A DNA stretch of 64,000 nt from Mucidula mucida (Eukaryota; Basidiomycota; Agaricomycetes; Agaricales; Physalacriaceae). Numbering within the stretch: the first letter of the stretch is position 1; every line of letters begins with the position of its first letter. The DNA is taken from assembly GCA_015501055.1 (NCBI GenBank), contig JADNYV010000194.1, forward strand, positions 1 to 64,000. The letters are read 5' to 3'. The position numbers and the translations under genes were made by a program. Below are positions 22,686 to 34,200 of the stretch, one piece after another. The notes under the pieces were generated by a model. That model was not told the origin of the DNA, ran no database searches, and saw only the letters and a list, made by a program, of their open reading frames with translations.

Positions 22686-24076
22686 TTACTCATCAGCGAC
22701 TACAATTACACTTTTCGCCAAATTCTCGCCCATCTGGATCCTCCTAATTGCCTCACCGGCACCTTCCAGTCCTTTGGTGATCTCCTCCTTGTACTTGATC
22801 TCGCCGCTCGCCAACTTCTGCGGGACAACACGGTAAAACTCATCGGTCCACTTTGGTGCAAGGAACCATTCGAGGAAGCCGTTGATGGAAAGGCTGCGAG
22901 CGAAGATTTGCCAGAGGTTCTAAGGCGGAGATCAGTTCAAGTAATATGGTCGAAGGCGCGTAAGACAGACCTTGTACGTCTGGCCTCTCGCATCGTTGTA
23001 GGACGAAATCATGCCACAGACGATGATGCGACCAAAGTCCTTCATCGACTCGATCGCGGCATCGAGGGTAGAGCCGCCGACATTGTCCCAGTACCTGATC
23101 ATAGCGATTAGATTTACGGAAGGCGCGAGCAGTAATAGCGACATACACATCCAGAGGGCCCTCTTTCTTCAACACCTCCAACGTATCCGTGGTCTTATAG
23201 TTGAACGCGACGTCCGCTCCGATTTCTTTCATGAACTGGACCTTTGCGTCCGAGCCTGCAGAGCCGATGACCTTCAAGCCATCAAGTTTGGCTAATTGTA
23301 TGACCATTCTAGATGAAGCGCGTCAAGACCTTGATGAGTGGGAAAGTAAAGAACAACGAACGAGCCAACGGCACCAGCCCCAGTACTGACGAAGATAGTG
23401 TCTCCTTTCTTCGCTTTGGCGAATTCCTTGTACGCGAAATACGCAGTACGTCCAGGCATACCCGCCGCGCCGACGTAGACCGACCAAGGAAGCGAGGGTT
23501 CGGTTTTCGTTAGGACTTGCACTTTCGAAAAGTCGTTGATGACGAAGTATTCTTGAAACTCTGGGAGAGATAAATCAGAAGAAGATTGCGTTAGCATAAC
23601 GGGCGTACTAATCATGCCGGTAATATGATCACCGACTTTGATGTTCGGGTTTTCAGAGCGCAGGACCCGCGCTACTCCGTAGTTGTATAACCTGTTAATA
23701 TGTTAGTGGGAGTCGCTTGCTACGTCCATCGATGAACGTACGGTTGTCCAATTAGAAACGCGGGCTATCATGATGTGTGAGAATGGCATGAAAATGAAAG
23801 ATGAAAAGCCAAACGTACAGAGTAAGATTCGATACTAGCATCGCGCATCTTCCCTCGCAGGTAAGGATCGACGGAAACGACAAGTGTCTTCACCAAGATA
23901 CCACCATTGAGCGGTACGTTCTCGAGCTCAATAGTCTGACTCGCGTCGTAAACTGTCGTCTGACCAGGGACCGGGAAACCTGTCAAAATCGTGTCAGTTC
24001 AGCCTTCGAAGTTGGACGAAAGCATACCGGTTGGGATCTCGTTGAAAATGACAGAAGAGTTCTGGATGGGCGCCAT
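22686..24076 (-). CDS. NADP-dependent MDR reductase (alkenal/LTB4DH-like), copy A
   Basis: Eight short exons read through cleanly. They give the N-terminal catalytic domain start APIQNSSVIFNEIPTGFPVP, the DPYLRGKM motif typical of prostaglandin reductase/LTB4 12-hydroxydehydrogenase relatives, VGDHITG, and GMPGRTAYFA. The nucleotide-binding loop STGAGAVGS opens the Rossmann fold, followed by KVIGSAGSD and YWDNVGG. The end is EGAGEAIRRIQMGENLAK. These enzymes reduce activated C=C bonds with NADPH and do not need zinc. No zinc-ligand motif is seen, as expected. The gene converges on the F-box copy A 3' end, about 200 bp away. Its mirror copy at 27767 is broken. Confidence 0.85.
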
Positions 24077-24176
24077 GATAATGTAGTGCTATGTCATCCC
24101 AGAAAGCCACACCGTGCCGCCTTTATAGTAGCAGACGCAAGAACATCCGGGTAACAGACATCCGATCAACATCGCT

Positions 24177-24970
24177 GGTGACTGTTGCGGTGACGTTTTT
24201 CCAACACGAGTGCCGAAGAAAATAACTTGATGACGAATGGCTTATTCTCACGCTGAGTGAGCGGTGAATAAGGACTTGGGCGATGAATAACGTGCCGTTG
24301 CACTCACTTTGTCCCGAAGCGATTTGATACTAGGTTACAGTAGCCGGCATGTCGTCCGACGAACAGAATGACCAAGCGATTACTGTTGCTCCATGGTGAC
24401 TACAGACTGTAGATCGTAATGGATGGGCCTGCGTTCCCGAGCTTCGTCAACGAGGGAAGGTAGCTCGAATAGTTCTAAGGCTGTGCTCCCAGGCACCGCC
24501 AACCACAGAGGACTTTAGTATGATGAGTCTTCTTATGTGTCCGTTAGACCTGGTGCAGATACCGATGCTGTCCGAGATGTTCTGGATAAGTTGGTACTCT
24601 TCAAGAGCCGTGTTCGCCATAATTGGTCATTTTTTCCAGGAGCACGTGAGCGTTCCTCTCTTCTCACAATGACTCTGAGCTAGTCGGTGCCAAACAATGT
24701 TTACTGTCGCGTAGAACAGTGATAATACATCATTTCGCTAATAAATGACCGTGAAGGTATAGAAGTAACACAACAAATTACGGGTCCGCAACGACTACGT
24801 ACTGCAAGAGAAGACGCCACAGACTCTTCCACTGCGGGAGCACTACGGGCTGTATCTTTCGCAAGAGCCATTCCTCTGGTCGAATTTTGTTGCTTTGGCG
24901 GTGTCACACCCACGCAATCCGTTGAACTCGAGGTCGCAGACCTTGTTCTCTTCTTCAAACCGACGACAGA
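24177..24970. other. Spacer of inverted duplication 1, left part; no clear gene
   Basis: A minus frame 24701-24958 (KKRTRSATSSSTDCVGVTPP) may be a further terminal exon of the neighbouring HNH-family gene, but a stop at 24971 separates them. Nothing else is recognised. Confidence 0.3.
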
Positions 24971-25650
24971 CTATAAAGAGGCATCCGACTGCAGTCTCTT
25001 TGACCGCCGGACGTTTGTCGGCCGCACGTCAGTGGAGTCGATGAGTTCCTGGGCTGAGGAGTCAGAACGCGTTTGCCTGCCAACACCCGAGGTGATTCGT
25101 TGAGGATGACTGCCATCGCCCTCGTCCTCATCGTCGCTCTCGCCCTCGTCCTCATCGTCGCTCTCGCCCTCGTCCTCATCGTCGTTGTCGTCGCCCTGAT
25201 CCTCCTCGTCGTTTTCTTCGTCCTCATAACGTCGATTATGCTTCGCCATAAACGCCTGCAATCCTTTTCGTCTCTTCAGAATACGAGGGTCATTGAGATT
25301 GCGTGGCTGGTCACTTGCGAAACCCTCGCTATCGGCGTCCTCTACCTCTACAGCAGGAAGCTTGCGTTTAGGTCTTGGACTCGGGCAAGCAACCGGGACG
25401 GAGCGATCCTTGAAGTCATCCCAGGTCCCATGTAACCAAGACAGATTAACGCGAAGGGAACTGATGATGCCGATAGATGATATCAGCCCGACGAGGGACT
25501 CGTCGTCAGCGAGGGAGTTGGGCGCATAATCAAGGTCTCCAAGTGTATAGTCGAAGGCGGACTCAATGACAAAGCAAGGGTGGATTGTAGACTTGACGCG
25601 AGGAAGGTTTGGGTATGGATGGTCATGGCGCTCCTCGCCAATGTAGATAG
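24971..25650 (-). pseudogene. HNH-family protein, C-terminal half, truncated by hAT sequence
   Basis: Reading on the minus strand from about 25650, the frame is open through HDHPYPNLPRVKSTIHPCFV, the signature shared with the genes at 36364, 37940 and 43000. It then enters a very acidic repeat (DDEDEGES units) and ends with a basic tail RRSKRLQSDASL. The upstream half, including any HNH motif, is missing because the sequence changes abruptly into hAT transposase at about 25650. The start is therefore absent. Function unknown. Confidence 0.55.
25118..25190. repeat. 24-bp tandem repeat encoding DDEDEGES
   Basis: About three copies of a 24-bp unit (CTCGCCCTCGTCCTCATCGT plus four bases on the plus strand) encode acidic octapeptides on the minus strand within the HNH-family fragment. 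Confidence 0.8.
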
Positions 25651-25655
25651 GCAGA

Positions 25656-25901
25656 GTGGAGCGCGTCTTCTCTCAAGGCCGTCTTCTTATCAGCCATGTA
25701 CGCAACCGGCTCACTGCACAGACCTGCCGTGCACTTATGTGCCTCGGATCATGGAGCCGTCTTGGGTTCATTCATTCCTCGGATATTGAACGTGTTACAA
25801 ACCTGCCGCAGGTTCCGGAGAAGGATGGCAATGAGGATGGCGACGTCTTGATGCCGGACGGTTACGAGCGCATTCGCAGGAGCGACGACGATGATCTCTA
25901 A
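25656..25901 (+). pseudogene. hAT transposase C-terminal fragment
   Basis: The frame opens at VERVFSQGRLLIS (the hAT NVERVFS motif) and continues through RALMCLGSWSRLG to an acidic end at TAA 25899-25901. It is the same domain as at 5141-5403 but from a different family member. No catalytic part is present. A G/C-rich terminus with GGGTACGGGT words follows at 26030-26160. Confidence 0.7.
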
Positions 25902-26029
25902 ATACTCTTTTATGTTACCGCTGGACATTTTACTTACTTGTCTATATGAATCGGTGTATCTACGTATGATTAGATAGTTCTAGTTACTATCGTTGGTAGT
26001 ATGTTGATATATATGTGTTCAAACATGTG

Positions 26030-26165
26030 CGGGTACGGGGGTAGGAGGGTAACCCGACGACCCACCAAAACCCTTGGGTGAATTTTGCGGGTCACCCGCA
26101 TCCGTCGTGCGGGTACGGGTAAGTGGCGGGTTTGGGTGTGGGTCTTGACAGATTCACCCGAAAAC
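26030..26165. mobile_element. hAT right-end subterminal repeats
   Basis: Clustered GCGGGTACGGG/GGGTAACCCG/GGCGGGTTTGGGTGTGGGT words resemble those flanking the hAT copy at 4800-5590. They follow the transposase stop at 25901, so this is probably the 3' terminus of the same truncated element. Confidence 0.5.
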
Positions 26166-26544
26166 TACCCGAGCTATTCACTACGGTTCAGGGCATGGAG
26201 TCTTATCAATTCAACCTTGATTTGGGAACAATTGAAAGTACTTACTATTGTGGGCCATGCTGTAGAACTGTGCTAATGCTGTCTCACCCATCCATTAGAC
26301 TGCTATGACTCAAGTAACTGAAGTGAATAATACCTCTTCAATCATGCTAACTGTTAACTCTAAAAGGACTGAACCAATAGGCCAAGGGCACTAAACGGGT
26401 TCATCAGGAAAGTCATGCCAAATATACATCAAGTATATTGCTTTCCATATGTCTTATATATACAGAACACTCTCTAACACGATCTATCAGGGAGAGGGAG
26501 GACGAGAGGCTGGAATTGCATGAGGGTTACACTAGGTTAGAGTG
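26166..26544. other. No gene recognised
   Basis: AT-richer stretch between the hAT end and the F-box fragment. No motif seen. Confidence 0.3.
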
Positions 26545-27240
26545 TCACGGCGTGAATGCGCTAGCGCAATGCGCAAGTGCGTGAGGGTTCCCGCTAAAAT
26601 CTATAGGCCCGACTTCGAGGCAAGGTGGGACTGGATGATCGGTAACATCTTCCTCCGCACTCCCAAGATAAACGGTCATCGGAAGCCCTCTTGATCGTTC
26701 GTTAAAAAGCCCCACTTTATAAACGCACTGACGACCTGTAATGTGGCCTCGCTGCTTGTCGAAATCAAGCAACAGATGTGTCCAAAGTTGCGGTGAATTG
26801 ATTGCAATGTTTCTTCAACGGCGGCAGATTCCACTGATAAGTCAAGGGGCTGCGCGGGGATCGAGTGTGTCAGGCGCGTGCTCATGATGAGACGTCTCTA
26901 TACAATAGCTGAAGATTTTGACTAGAAGCTCATTGGGGAGGGAGCGCATTGGATGGAGGATTGCTTTTGCGTCATCAAAACGCAACTGCACATATTGGCG
27001 TACTGAGGCAAGATTCTCGAGCAGTTCTCGTGCCTGGGAGATCTTCAAGTCAAAAGCCTCAAGAGCAGCGCGTGTGGTCTCCGCAACCTCGCGAAAAGCG
27101 GAGAGCTCGACGTCAAGCGGAGGATGGTTCTGACGGAGCAATTCCTCTACGCGGTCGGTGCGAGTCTTTGGGGCTTCTATAGGTTGAAGTAACGAGAGCG
27201 CGCAGTTGGTACAGATTTTCGCGTTCGTAGTATCCGCCAT
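26545..27240 (-). pseudogene. F-box protein fragment in the spacer (separate subfamily)
   Basis: The first exon encodes a 132-residue start (MADTTNAKICTNCALSLLQP, then RVEELLRQNHPPLDVELSAF, then the F-box MRSLPNELLVKIFSYC) and meets a stop after LDPRAAP. The next block in another frame gives GHITGRQCVYKVGLF and LPMTVYLGS. The leucine-rich tail is gone after about 26545. The N-terminal RVEELLRQNHPPLDVEL is shared with the arm F-box genes, but the body resembles decayed copy 1 (6430-7720) more. Confidence 0.65.
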
Positions 27241-27292
27241 GCCTGAGATTTAGTTTGCTTTCAGTACAATGTCACCACATATAAAATTGCTT

Positions 27293-27661
27293 TCACCTCA
27301 CTTCGAAAGTTCTGAGGGTATGTGAACCACAGACTAAGGAGGATTGGATGAGTTCTGAAGCGCCGCTTGAGTAAGGGTTAAAAATCAGCAAAGACGACGT
27401 ACCTGGACCGCCACTTGACGTTTTACTGAATGGTTTGATATAACACGGCGTGTCAAGAGCAAAACTCTGTATGAATTCATCGGGCAGCAAAAGATAGTTG
27501 TGGAATCCTAGTCCAAGAGAGACAAAATCTTTACTGATTCCTCCGTTCAAGAGTTCAACTCGCTCGAAAAGTACTGCGAAACAATAGTGATCGTCAAAGG
27601 CAAAGCGGAACGCCCACGTGCTATTAAACATCGGCCAAATCCGGCAAACACCTCTGGTCAC
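27293..27661 (-). other. Open frame of 122 codons, unplaced
   Basis: The frame has a fairly regular amino-acid composition but no motif I recognise. It ends at the inner boundary of arm B. It could be a fragment of a larger gene interrupted by the duplication breakpoint. Confidence 0.25.
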
Positions 27662-27766
27662 TGCAGCGATGTCGATCCGGGATGTCTCTTACCCGGATGT
27701 TCTTGCGCCTGCTACTATATAGGTGGCACGGTGGTGCTTTCTGAGAAGACATAACACTACATTATA

Positions 27767-29002
27767 ATGGCGCCCATCCAGAACTCTTCTGTCATTTTCA
27801 ACGAGATCCCGACCGGTAGGCTTTAGTCTGAGTTCGATGGGCTGAACTAACACGACTTTGACAGGCTTTCCGGTGCCCGGTCAGACGACAGTTTACGACG
27901 CGAGTCAGACTATCGACCTAGAGAATGTACCGCTTAACGGTGGTAAGACACTTGTTGTTCAATCTGTCGATCCTTACCTGCCGCAGGGAAGGATCTCCTC
28001 GTGGCGAGGAGAGATGCGCGATGGTAGTATCGAACCTTACTCTGTACGTTTGTCTCTTCCTCCTTTACTTTCATGCCATTCTCATCCAGCACGATAGGCC
28101 GCGTTTCTAATCTCATGTCCATCAACCGAGCAGGCGATTACACTTAAGATACTGACAGATTATACAATTACCGGATTGCGCGGGTCTTGCGCTCTGAAAT
28201 CCCGGACATCAAAGTCGGTGACCATGTTACTGGCATGATGAGTACGCCCGTTCTTTCGTAGAGCAATCTTCTTCTGATTGGTCTCTTCTACAGTCCTCGC
28301 TCCCTTAGCCGGTCTACGTTGGCGCGGCGGGTATGCCTGGACGACGGACGTACTGCATATTTCGCGAACAAGGAATTTGCCCAAGCAAAGAAAGGAGACA
28401 CCATCTTCGTCAGCGCTGGTGCTGGTGCCGTTGGCTTGTACGTTGTTCTTTACTTCCCCACTGCGCTTGACTAGAATGCTCATACAACGGACGTAGCATT
28501 CAACCGCAAGACCACGGATACATTGACGTGTCAAAGAATGGGCCCTGTCCATGTGCACTTCTTTGGTACGGGTCGTGTCGTGCGTCAATCTCATCGCTTT
28601 GTCAGGTACTGGGACAACGTCGGCGGTTTTACCCTCCATGCCGCAATCGAGACTTTGGTCGCATCATCGACTGCGGTATGATCTCGTCCTACAACGATGC
28701 CAAGGGACAGACGTACAATGTCTGTCCTAAACCGTCAACCGTCGAAGTTGGACTGACTCCCGCATTAGATCCTCTGGCAAATATTCCCTCGCAGCCTCTC
28801 CATTAACGGCTTCCTCGAATGGTTTCTTGCACCAAAGTGGACTGACGAGTTTTACCGTGTTGTCCCGCAGAAGTTGGCGAGCGGCGAGATCAAGTACAAG
28901 GAGGAGATCACCAAAGGGCTGGAAGGTGCCGGTGAGGCAATTAGGAGGATCCAGATGGGCGAGAATTTGGCGAAAAGTGTAATTGTAGTCGCTGATGAGT
29001 AA
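27767..29002 (+). pseudogene. MDR reductase, copy B (deleted)
   Basis: It begins with the same APIQNSSVIFNEIPTG exon and keeps the DPYL region, though with an in-frame insertion after it, where DPYLRGKM is replaced by DPYLPQGRISSWRGEM. It lacks the exon encoding the EYFVINDFSKVQVLTK segment. It also lost most of the Rossmann-fold segment after AGAGAVG and the KVIGSAGSD region, and the YWDNVGG part is damaged. The last exon (NGFLEWFLAPKWTDEFYRVV) survives. It is not expected to be active. Confidence 0.8.
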
Positions 29003-29205
29003 GAATGGTACGAACGAGCGTTGCCGAAACATGTATCGATGACACGAATAACTGTTTAGTATTGAGTGATCAAAGTCTTGAAACAATATAGTGTCCTTCA
29101 TGTAGTATACCGACATGTAAGACTGAATAATGAGGATTCGATGTAAACAAACGTCATTTCATGGTCCAACATCCGGTTCCTCGATGCACTCGTCCACGAG
29201 CCGTT

Positions 29206-30822
29206 TTACTCGGCATCCTGCATGACGATACCACATTGTACCTTGATTGCGCCACAAATGTTCTTCCATCGTTGATCCTCTTCGAAGAACAACCACCTGG
29301 GAACACGTACTCGCTCCATGCATGAGCTAGGGCGTTCCACGCGCGATATTGAGGAGCTCGAGCTCATCGTCACGTCCACCATACTGCCAAATTGTGTGTC
29401 CTCTGCTTTGACGCCCTCCTCAAGCTGCAAGTATCTGGATTCTATCATGTCGTAAATCACAGGAGTGTCATCGATTAGGTCGACAGTCCGATAGCAGGCA
29501 CCAAAGTCAAGTATGCGAAGGTGTGGCAGCCTTTTGGAGACGGGAGTGAGTGTCAGTCCCACAATGAACTCGACAGACAATATGTCATCAAGACATAGGT
29601 CCTGAACGCACGGGGTGCACGATAGAAATTGAAGCAGATTGGAAGAATTGTCTGCGTGTCGCCCTAGGCCCAAAATAATATGTAATTTGACCAATCTTCT
29701 GCACCCACCCACAAATGAGTCGGGGAAGAAGTTTACTCTGTCCTTGAAAGGATATGAAAGAAGAAGCTCGGACAGGGATGGTAATTTAAGAACTTTGAAG
29801 ACCTCTTCCAAGCACCCAGGTGCAGCATTTGAACGTTCTCTAATCCCGAATCGTATGACCTTCGGTAGGAGGGCGACAAGGCCAATGGACGGCTCACAAG
29901 CGCTCCCCAAGGTGACGTCGAGGTCCGTTAGGTTTGTAGATTGCTGGAGGAAGTCGAGCCCGTCTTGGTCGAATACGGTCAACTGGGACCATGGAAAGGA
30001 GAGATGCTGGAGCTGACGCCATGATATATTGCTCCGTGCCTCGAGCACGCGAATGGAAGGCACTTTCATGGCCTCGAATATATCCAAATTGGCGTTTAAA
30101 TTTGGCTGGGCGGAGAAAATAATGAGTTGTTTGAGGCTGGAGAATATGTTTCCTTGGGAGAAGGCTGACAATATGGGTAGTGCGATGGAAAGGACCTTCC
30201 AACGCGGTATCGAGACTTCTAGAGTTGCAAATGCCGGAATGGCTGTGAGGTCTGCGTTAGAGGTGGTGATATATACGCATAAGGGATAGCCTTTAGAGCG
30301 TTCAATGAAGAGTGTTGTCCTGTACACAGTTTGGCGAGTTAGGTACTTGCTATACTCTGCGAGATCAAACCGGATGTACGTCCACAGCTGTGGCAATGAC
30401 AGTGCGATATCTCGCCATCGACGAGTCACGGTGGTCAGCGTCCAAGGCGCCGTACGGGGATCAAGCGTAAACTCCGAGGAGAATGAGAGACGTGTATGCC
30501 AATTTGGCACACAATGAAAGAAGATTTCCGAAATAATCTCGTTTGGGAGACGGCGGATGGGATGGAGAAGGCAATTCGCGTCAGCGAGATGCGATTCTGC
30601 CTGCTTGCGCGCTTGGAGAAGATAGTCTAATGTTTCCCTTGCCTGCGCAATCTTTTCGTCCAGGTCCTGAAGTATTTCAGGGGATTTATCGACGACGAGG
30701 CGGAAGTCAGCGAGCTCTACGTCCAGAGGTGGGTGATTCTGGCGAAGGAGCTCGGCGACACGGGTGGTCCGCTTCTGAAGGGGATTCTTGGGATGGAGAG
30801 AGAGGAACGTCACGTTGGGCAT
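29206..30822 (-). CDS. F-box protein, copy B (intact)
   Basis: A single 538-codon exon. The N-terminus (MPNVTFLSLHPKNPLQKRTT, then a coiled-coil segment with DEKIAQARETLDYL) precedes the F-box IRRLPNEIISEIFFHC at about residues 95-110, which would bind Skp1 in an SCF ubiquitin ligase. The WRDIALSLPQLWTYI segment follows, then irregular leucine-rich segments (LPSLSELLLS, LVKLHI, LPHLRILDFGA) that may bind substrate. It ends DQRWKNICGAIKVQCGIVM. Relative to copy A it lacks six residues in the LTTFRDFSAFDQD stretch but keeps frame. It is divergent from CE9 copy B and shares its upstream region. Confidence 0.82.
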   Translation of the reverse strand: MPNVTFLSLHPKNPLQKRTTRVAELLRQNHPPLDVELADFRLVVDKSPEILQDLDEKIAQARETLDYLLQARKQAESHLADANCLLHPIRRLPNEIISEIFFHCVPNWHTRLSFSSEFTLDPRTAPWTLTTVTRRWRDIALSLPQLWTYIRFDLAEYSKYLTRQTVYRTTLFIERSKGYPLCVYITTSNADLTAIPAFATLEVSIPRWKVLSIALPILSAFSQGNIFSSLKQLIIFSAQPNLNANLDIFEAMKVPSIRVLEARSNISWRQLQHLSFPWSQLTVFDQDGLDFLQQSTNLTDLDVTLGSACEPSIGLVALLPKVIRFGIRERSNAAPGCLEEVFKVLKLPSLSELLLSYPFKDRVNFFPDSFVGGCRRLVKLHIILGLGRHADNSSNLLQFLSCTPCVQDLCLDDILSVEFIVGLTLTPVSKRLPHLRILDFGACYRTVDLIDDTPVIYDMIESRYLQLEEGVKAEDTQFGSMVDVTMSSSSSISRVERPSSCMERVRVPRWLFFEEDQRWKNICGAIKVQCGIVMQDAE

Positions 30823-31241
30823 GGGATATCTGGCATTTTGGGCTCTAGATTGGATGTTAGCCTGCGTTCGGCAAAATTGGGCGTTGTTACCTCTTATGCG
30901 TATAATAGGAAGTCAACGTCCTAGAGAGAAAGATGACAAAGACTGCAGAATAAAGACGCGTAATGAGCTCGCGTTCTATAGATGGAGACGCAAGTGGCGC
31001 GAAGAAAGTGGCAGCTCAAGATGCGGAACGTCGGCCCGGCCCTCCGTTAGAATGGCAGCTTTGGGTACTCGGTCTGCCTCTTTCTTTCATGAGCACCAAA
31101 ACGTCCCCGCCGACAACGACGACGGCAACGGCAACGGCAACGACGAGCCGGCTGCCTATCTCTTATCGGTGGTGGCACCCTGCATATGACCATGCGATGG
31201 CGCGAACAGGCACCGCTATCGGTTGACTGTAGACAACGACC
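30823..31241. promoter_or_regulatory. Shared divergent upstream region, arm B
   Basis: Counterpart of 20445-20851. It carries two additional GGCAAC hexamers around 31123-31146 compared with arm A. It lies between the F-box start (30822) and the CE9 start (31242). Confidence 0.45.
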
Positions 31242-34200
31242 ATGGACCGTCTTCGGCGATGTACAGCGCTGCTATTGCTCTGCGGCTGTCTGTCTATCTT
31301 GACATTTTACCGCATTTCTCAGGACGACCCAGCCGTACCACTACTACCTTTACATGCCGAGGAAACGATATTCAAGTGCCGAACATTACATTCAGTGCCC
31401 TCCCCACCGCCTGGATTCAGCGCCAGAGAGCAGTCTGATAGATTCGTGCCGGGGACGCGCCCCACGCTGTTCAAAAACGCGACATTGTGGACTGGGCGGG
31501 ATGCAGGATTGGAAGTTGTCCATGGTGACCTTTTAATCGACGGAGGCATCATCAAGTCTATTGGAATCGTAGACGCTGGGGCATATGGCGATGAGCTGGA
31601 CGTTGTCGATGTTGAAGGAGCCTGGGTATCACCTGGGTGTGTCTTTTCGTACCATTTCCATCTACCTTCCTAAGCCAACAGCAGCATTGTCGACCTGCAC
31701 TCTCACATGGGAGTCGGAGCTTCACCAGGCCTTACGGGCGCGATAGACGTAAATTCTCTCAAGGCCAGCGTTCAGCCATGGTTGCGTAGTCTAGACGCAC
31801 TTAACACTCACGATGAATCTTATCGTCTTGCTATCGCTGGCGGGCTTACGACCGCCCTTGTGCTGCCTGGCTCAGCGAATGCTATCGGTATGCCTCTCTT
31901 TGACCTTGCTCGTCTTTCGTACCTGACTGCAATACAAGGCGGACAAGCTTTCGTCATTAAACCTCGACCCACAGCAGAAAAGTCATCATCTTCAATGCTC
32001 CTCGAACCGCCGTTCCATTTGAATGGCTCTGAATATGACCCTCCTAGATGGCGGCAGATGAAGTGCGTGTTTCCGTTATCATCGCTATATACAACTAACC
32101 GGGCGTAGGCACGCTTGTGGTGAAAATCCTGGTTCGTAGGATGTTTTCTTGCACAACAACTTCTGAGTCTCTTGACCAGCTAGGGTGTATGGTGGCACTC
32201 GCATGGACACCGTATGGGACTTCCGAACGGCGTATGGTCCTCTTGTATCACCCTATTTTGACTAACCTCCCTCCAGGTATAACACTGCTCGGATTCTCAA
32301 AGAGAAACAAGATGTATATTGTGACAAAGCGCTAGCTGGCCAGTGGACAGGTCTCGGTGAATTCCCTGACGACCTCGCGTGGGAGGCATTGGTCGACGTA
32401 CTTCGCGGACGCGTAAAGGTAGCCTTGGTTTATATGTCCAGAGCGTGAGTTAATATTACCACAGGTACACAATCACTGTTACGAGGCAGTCGATATCGAT
32501 GGCATGGTTCGCGTACGCCATACTCTTAACGTTGTCTTCTATGCCTCTAATGTGTCTTACAGCTAACAAATGAATTCAAGTTTTCCATCGCCGCTTTCCA
32601 TCACGCTCATGAAAGTTATCTCATTCCTGAAGCGCTCAAGAACGCGTATGGTATGTATCTTTGTTCTATCGTCAGGCGTATCACTGAATTGCTGTAGGAA
32701 CCACCCCCGCCTCAGCCATATTCGCTATAATCGGTCGATACAAGCGGGAGAGCTATCGCCACTCTGAGTATGCACCTCGTATACTAGCAGATGCAGGCAT
32801 TGACGTCGTCATGAAGGTATGCTTGAATTCGCTTTAGAATGCCTACTCTTTCTAAGGTATTAAACGACAGACCGATCACCCACTTGTCAACTCAAGATAC
32901 CTTCTACATGAGGCGCAGCAAGCGCATTACTACGGTCTTCCTGCACATATAGCTCTGTCCAGCGTGATAACCACGCCGGCGAGGATTATGGGAATGGCTC
33001 ATCGGATTGGCTCTCTCGTGAAAGGTAAGAAGAGTGCTGATGATACGTACATGACGCCTGACTCAACTTTGTAGGACGTGATGCTGGTCAGATCGAAAGA
33101 CCTTCCTGTGAGATGAATTTGATCTCTCTTACTAGACATCGTCGTGTGGGATAGTCATCCTCTTGCCCTTGGCGCAGCCCCGAAGCAAGTTTACATCGAT
33201 GGCATCCCGCAACTCGAGAGACCTTACCTTATAACCAAACCCTCATCCTCGCTGAAGGTCCCGCACACACCCGACTTTGATATGGAAGCAAGAGACGCGG
33301 TAGAATATGACGGCACACAGGCGCTGGAGCCCAAAGCTACGATCTCGGGAGCGGTAGTGTTCGAGAACGTAACAAGCGTATACATACAGCGTGAGGCAGA
33401 AGTGGTAGAGGCGTATCTTGCACAGGATGGTCTTGGGAATGGTGTGATACTTGTCGAGAATGGGAGGATGGTATGTTATGGTTCACAGTATGCGTGTCTG
33501 GAGACGAAGGCGTTTGCGGGTGCAACGAGGATCGATTTAGAGGGTGGTTCGGTTGCGTGAGTGTTCGATCTATCAGGCGGGCTTAGCTGATAGTTTCTGG
33601 TAGTCCGGGTCTCGTCAGTGTCGGGACGGACATTGGTCTCAACGATGTTCAATTTGAAGCCAGTACGACGGATGGCGTTGGTTTTGATCTTTTGTCTGGA
33701 GAAATACCGTCAATCGTCGGCGAAGAAACGGTCATACGTGCTGTTGATGGACTCAAATTTCAATCACGCGATATGCTGTACATCCGCTCTTCTCATTTTC
33801 GAAATGTCACTGTACTCACACTCTAAAGGTTGGCCTATCGATCCGGTGTTACGTCTGCAGTGGTCTCCCCACAGATCTCCTCCGAGACGCATGGTTTCTT
33901 CTCTGGACTAGCTACGGCGTTCTCAACGGGCGCGAAACATAAGCTGGAGTGTGGCGCAGTGATCAAGAACGTATCGGGTTTGCATGTGACGTTGTCCATG
34001 TCGGCCTCCCATAGTATCAGTACTATGATAGGGACACTGCGGCGACTTTTGTCTGGCGCGTCACACGGCGATATCGGGGAACAGTTCAAGCGTATCGTGG
34101 AGGTCAGTGGCTGGGTTTCTACTTTTTACTCCAGATATTCAATATCTCATAGGGTGAAATGCCGTTGGTGTTATACGTGCACAACGCGGATATCATGGCG

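Larger units (their letters stand above)
16840..24175. repeat. Left arm of large inverted duplication 1
   Basis: The sequence from about 16840 to 24175 is the reverse complement of about 27658-34845 along nearly its whole length. Each arm carries CE9 amidohydrolase, F-box gene and MDR reductase in mirrored order, including introns and intergenic sequence. The boundaries were placed by eye: the outer one just after the CE9 stop codon, the inner one about 100 bp upstream of the reductase start. Confidence 0.9.
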
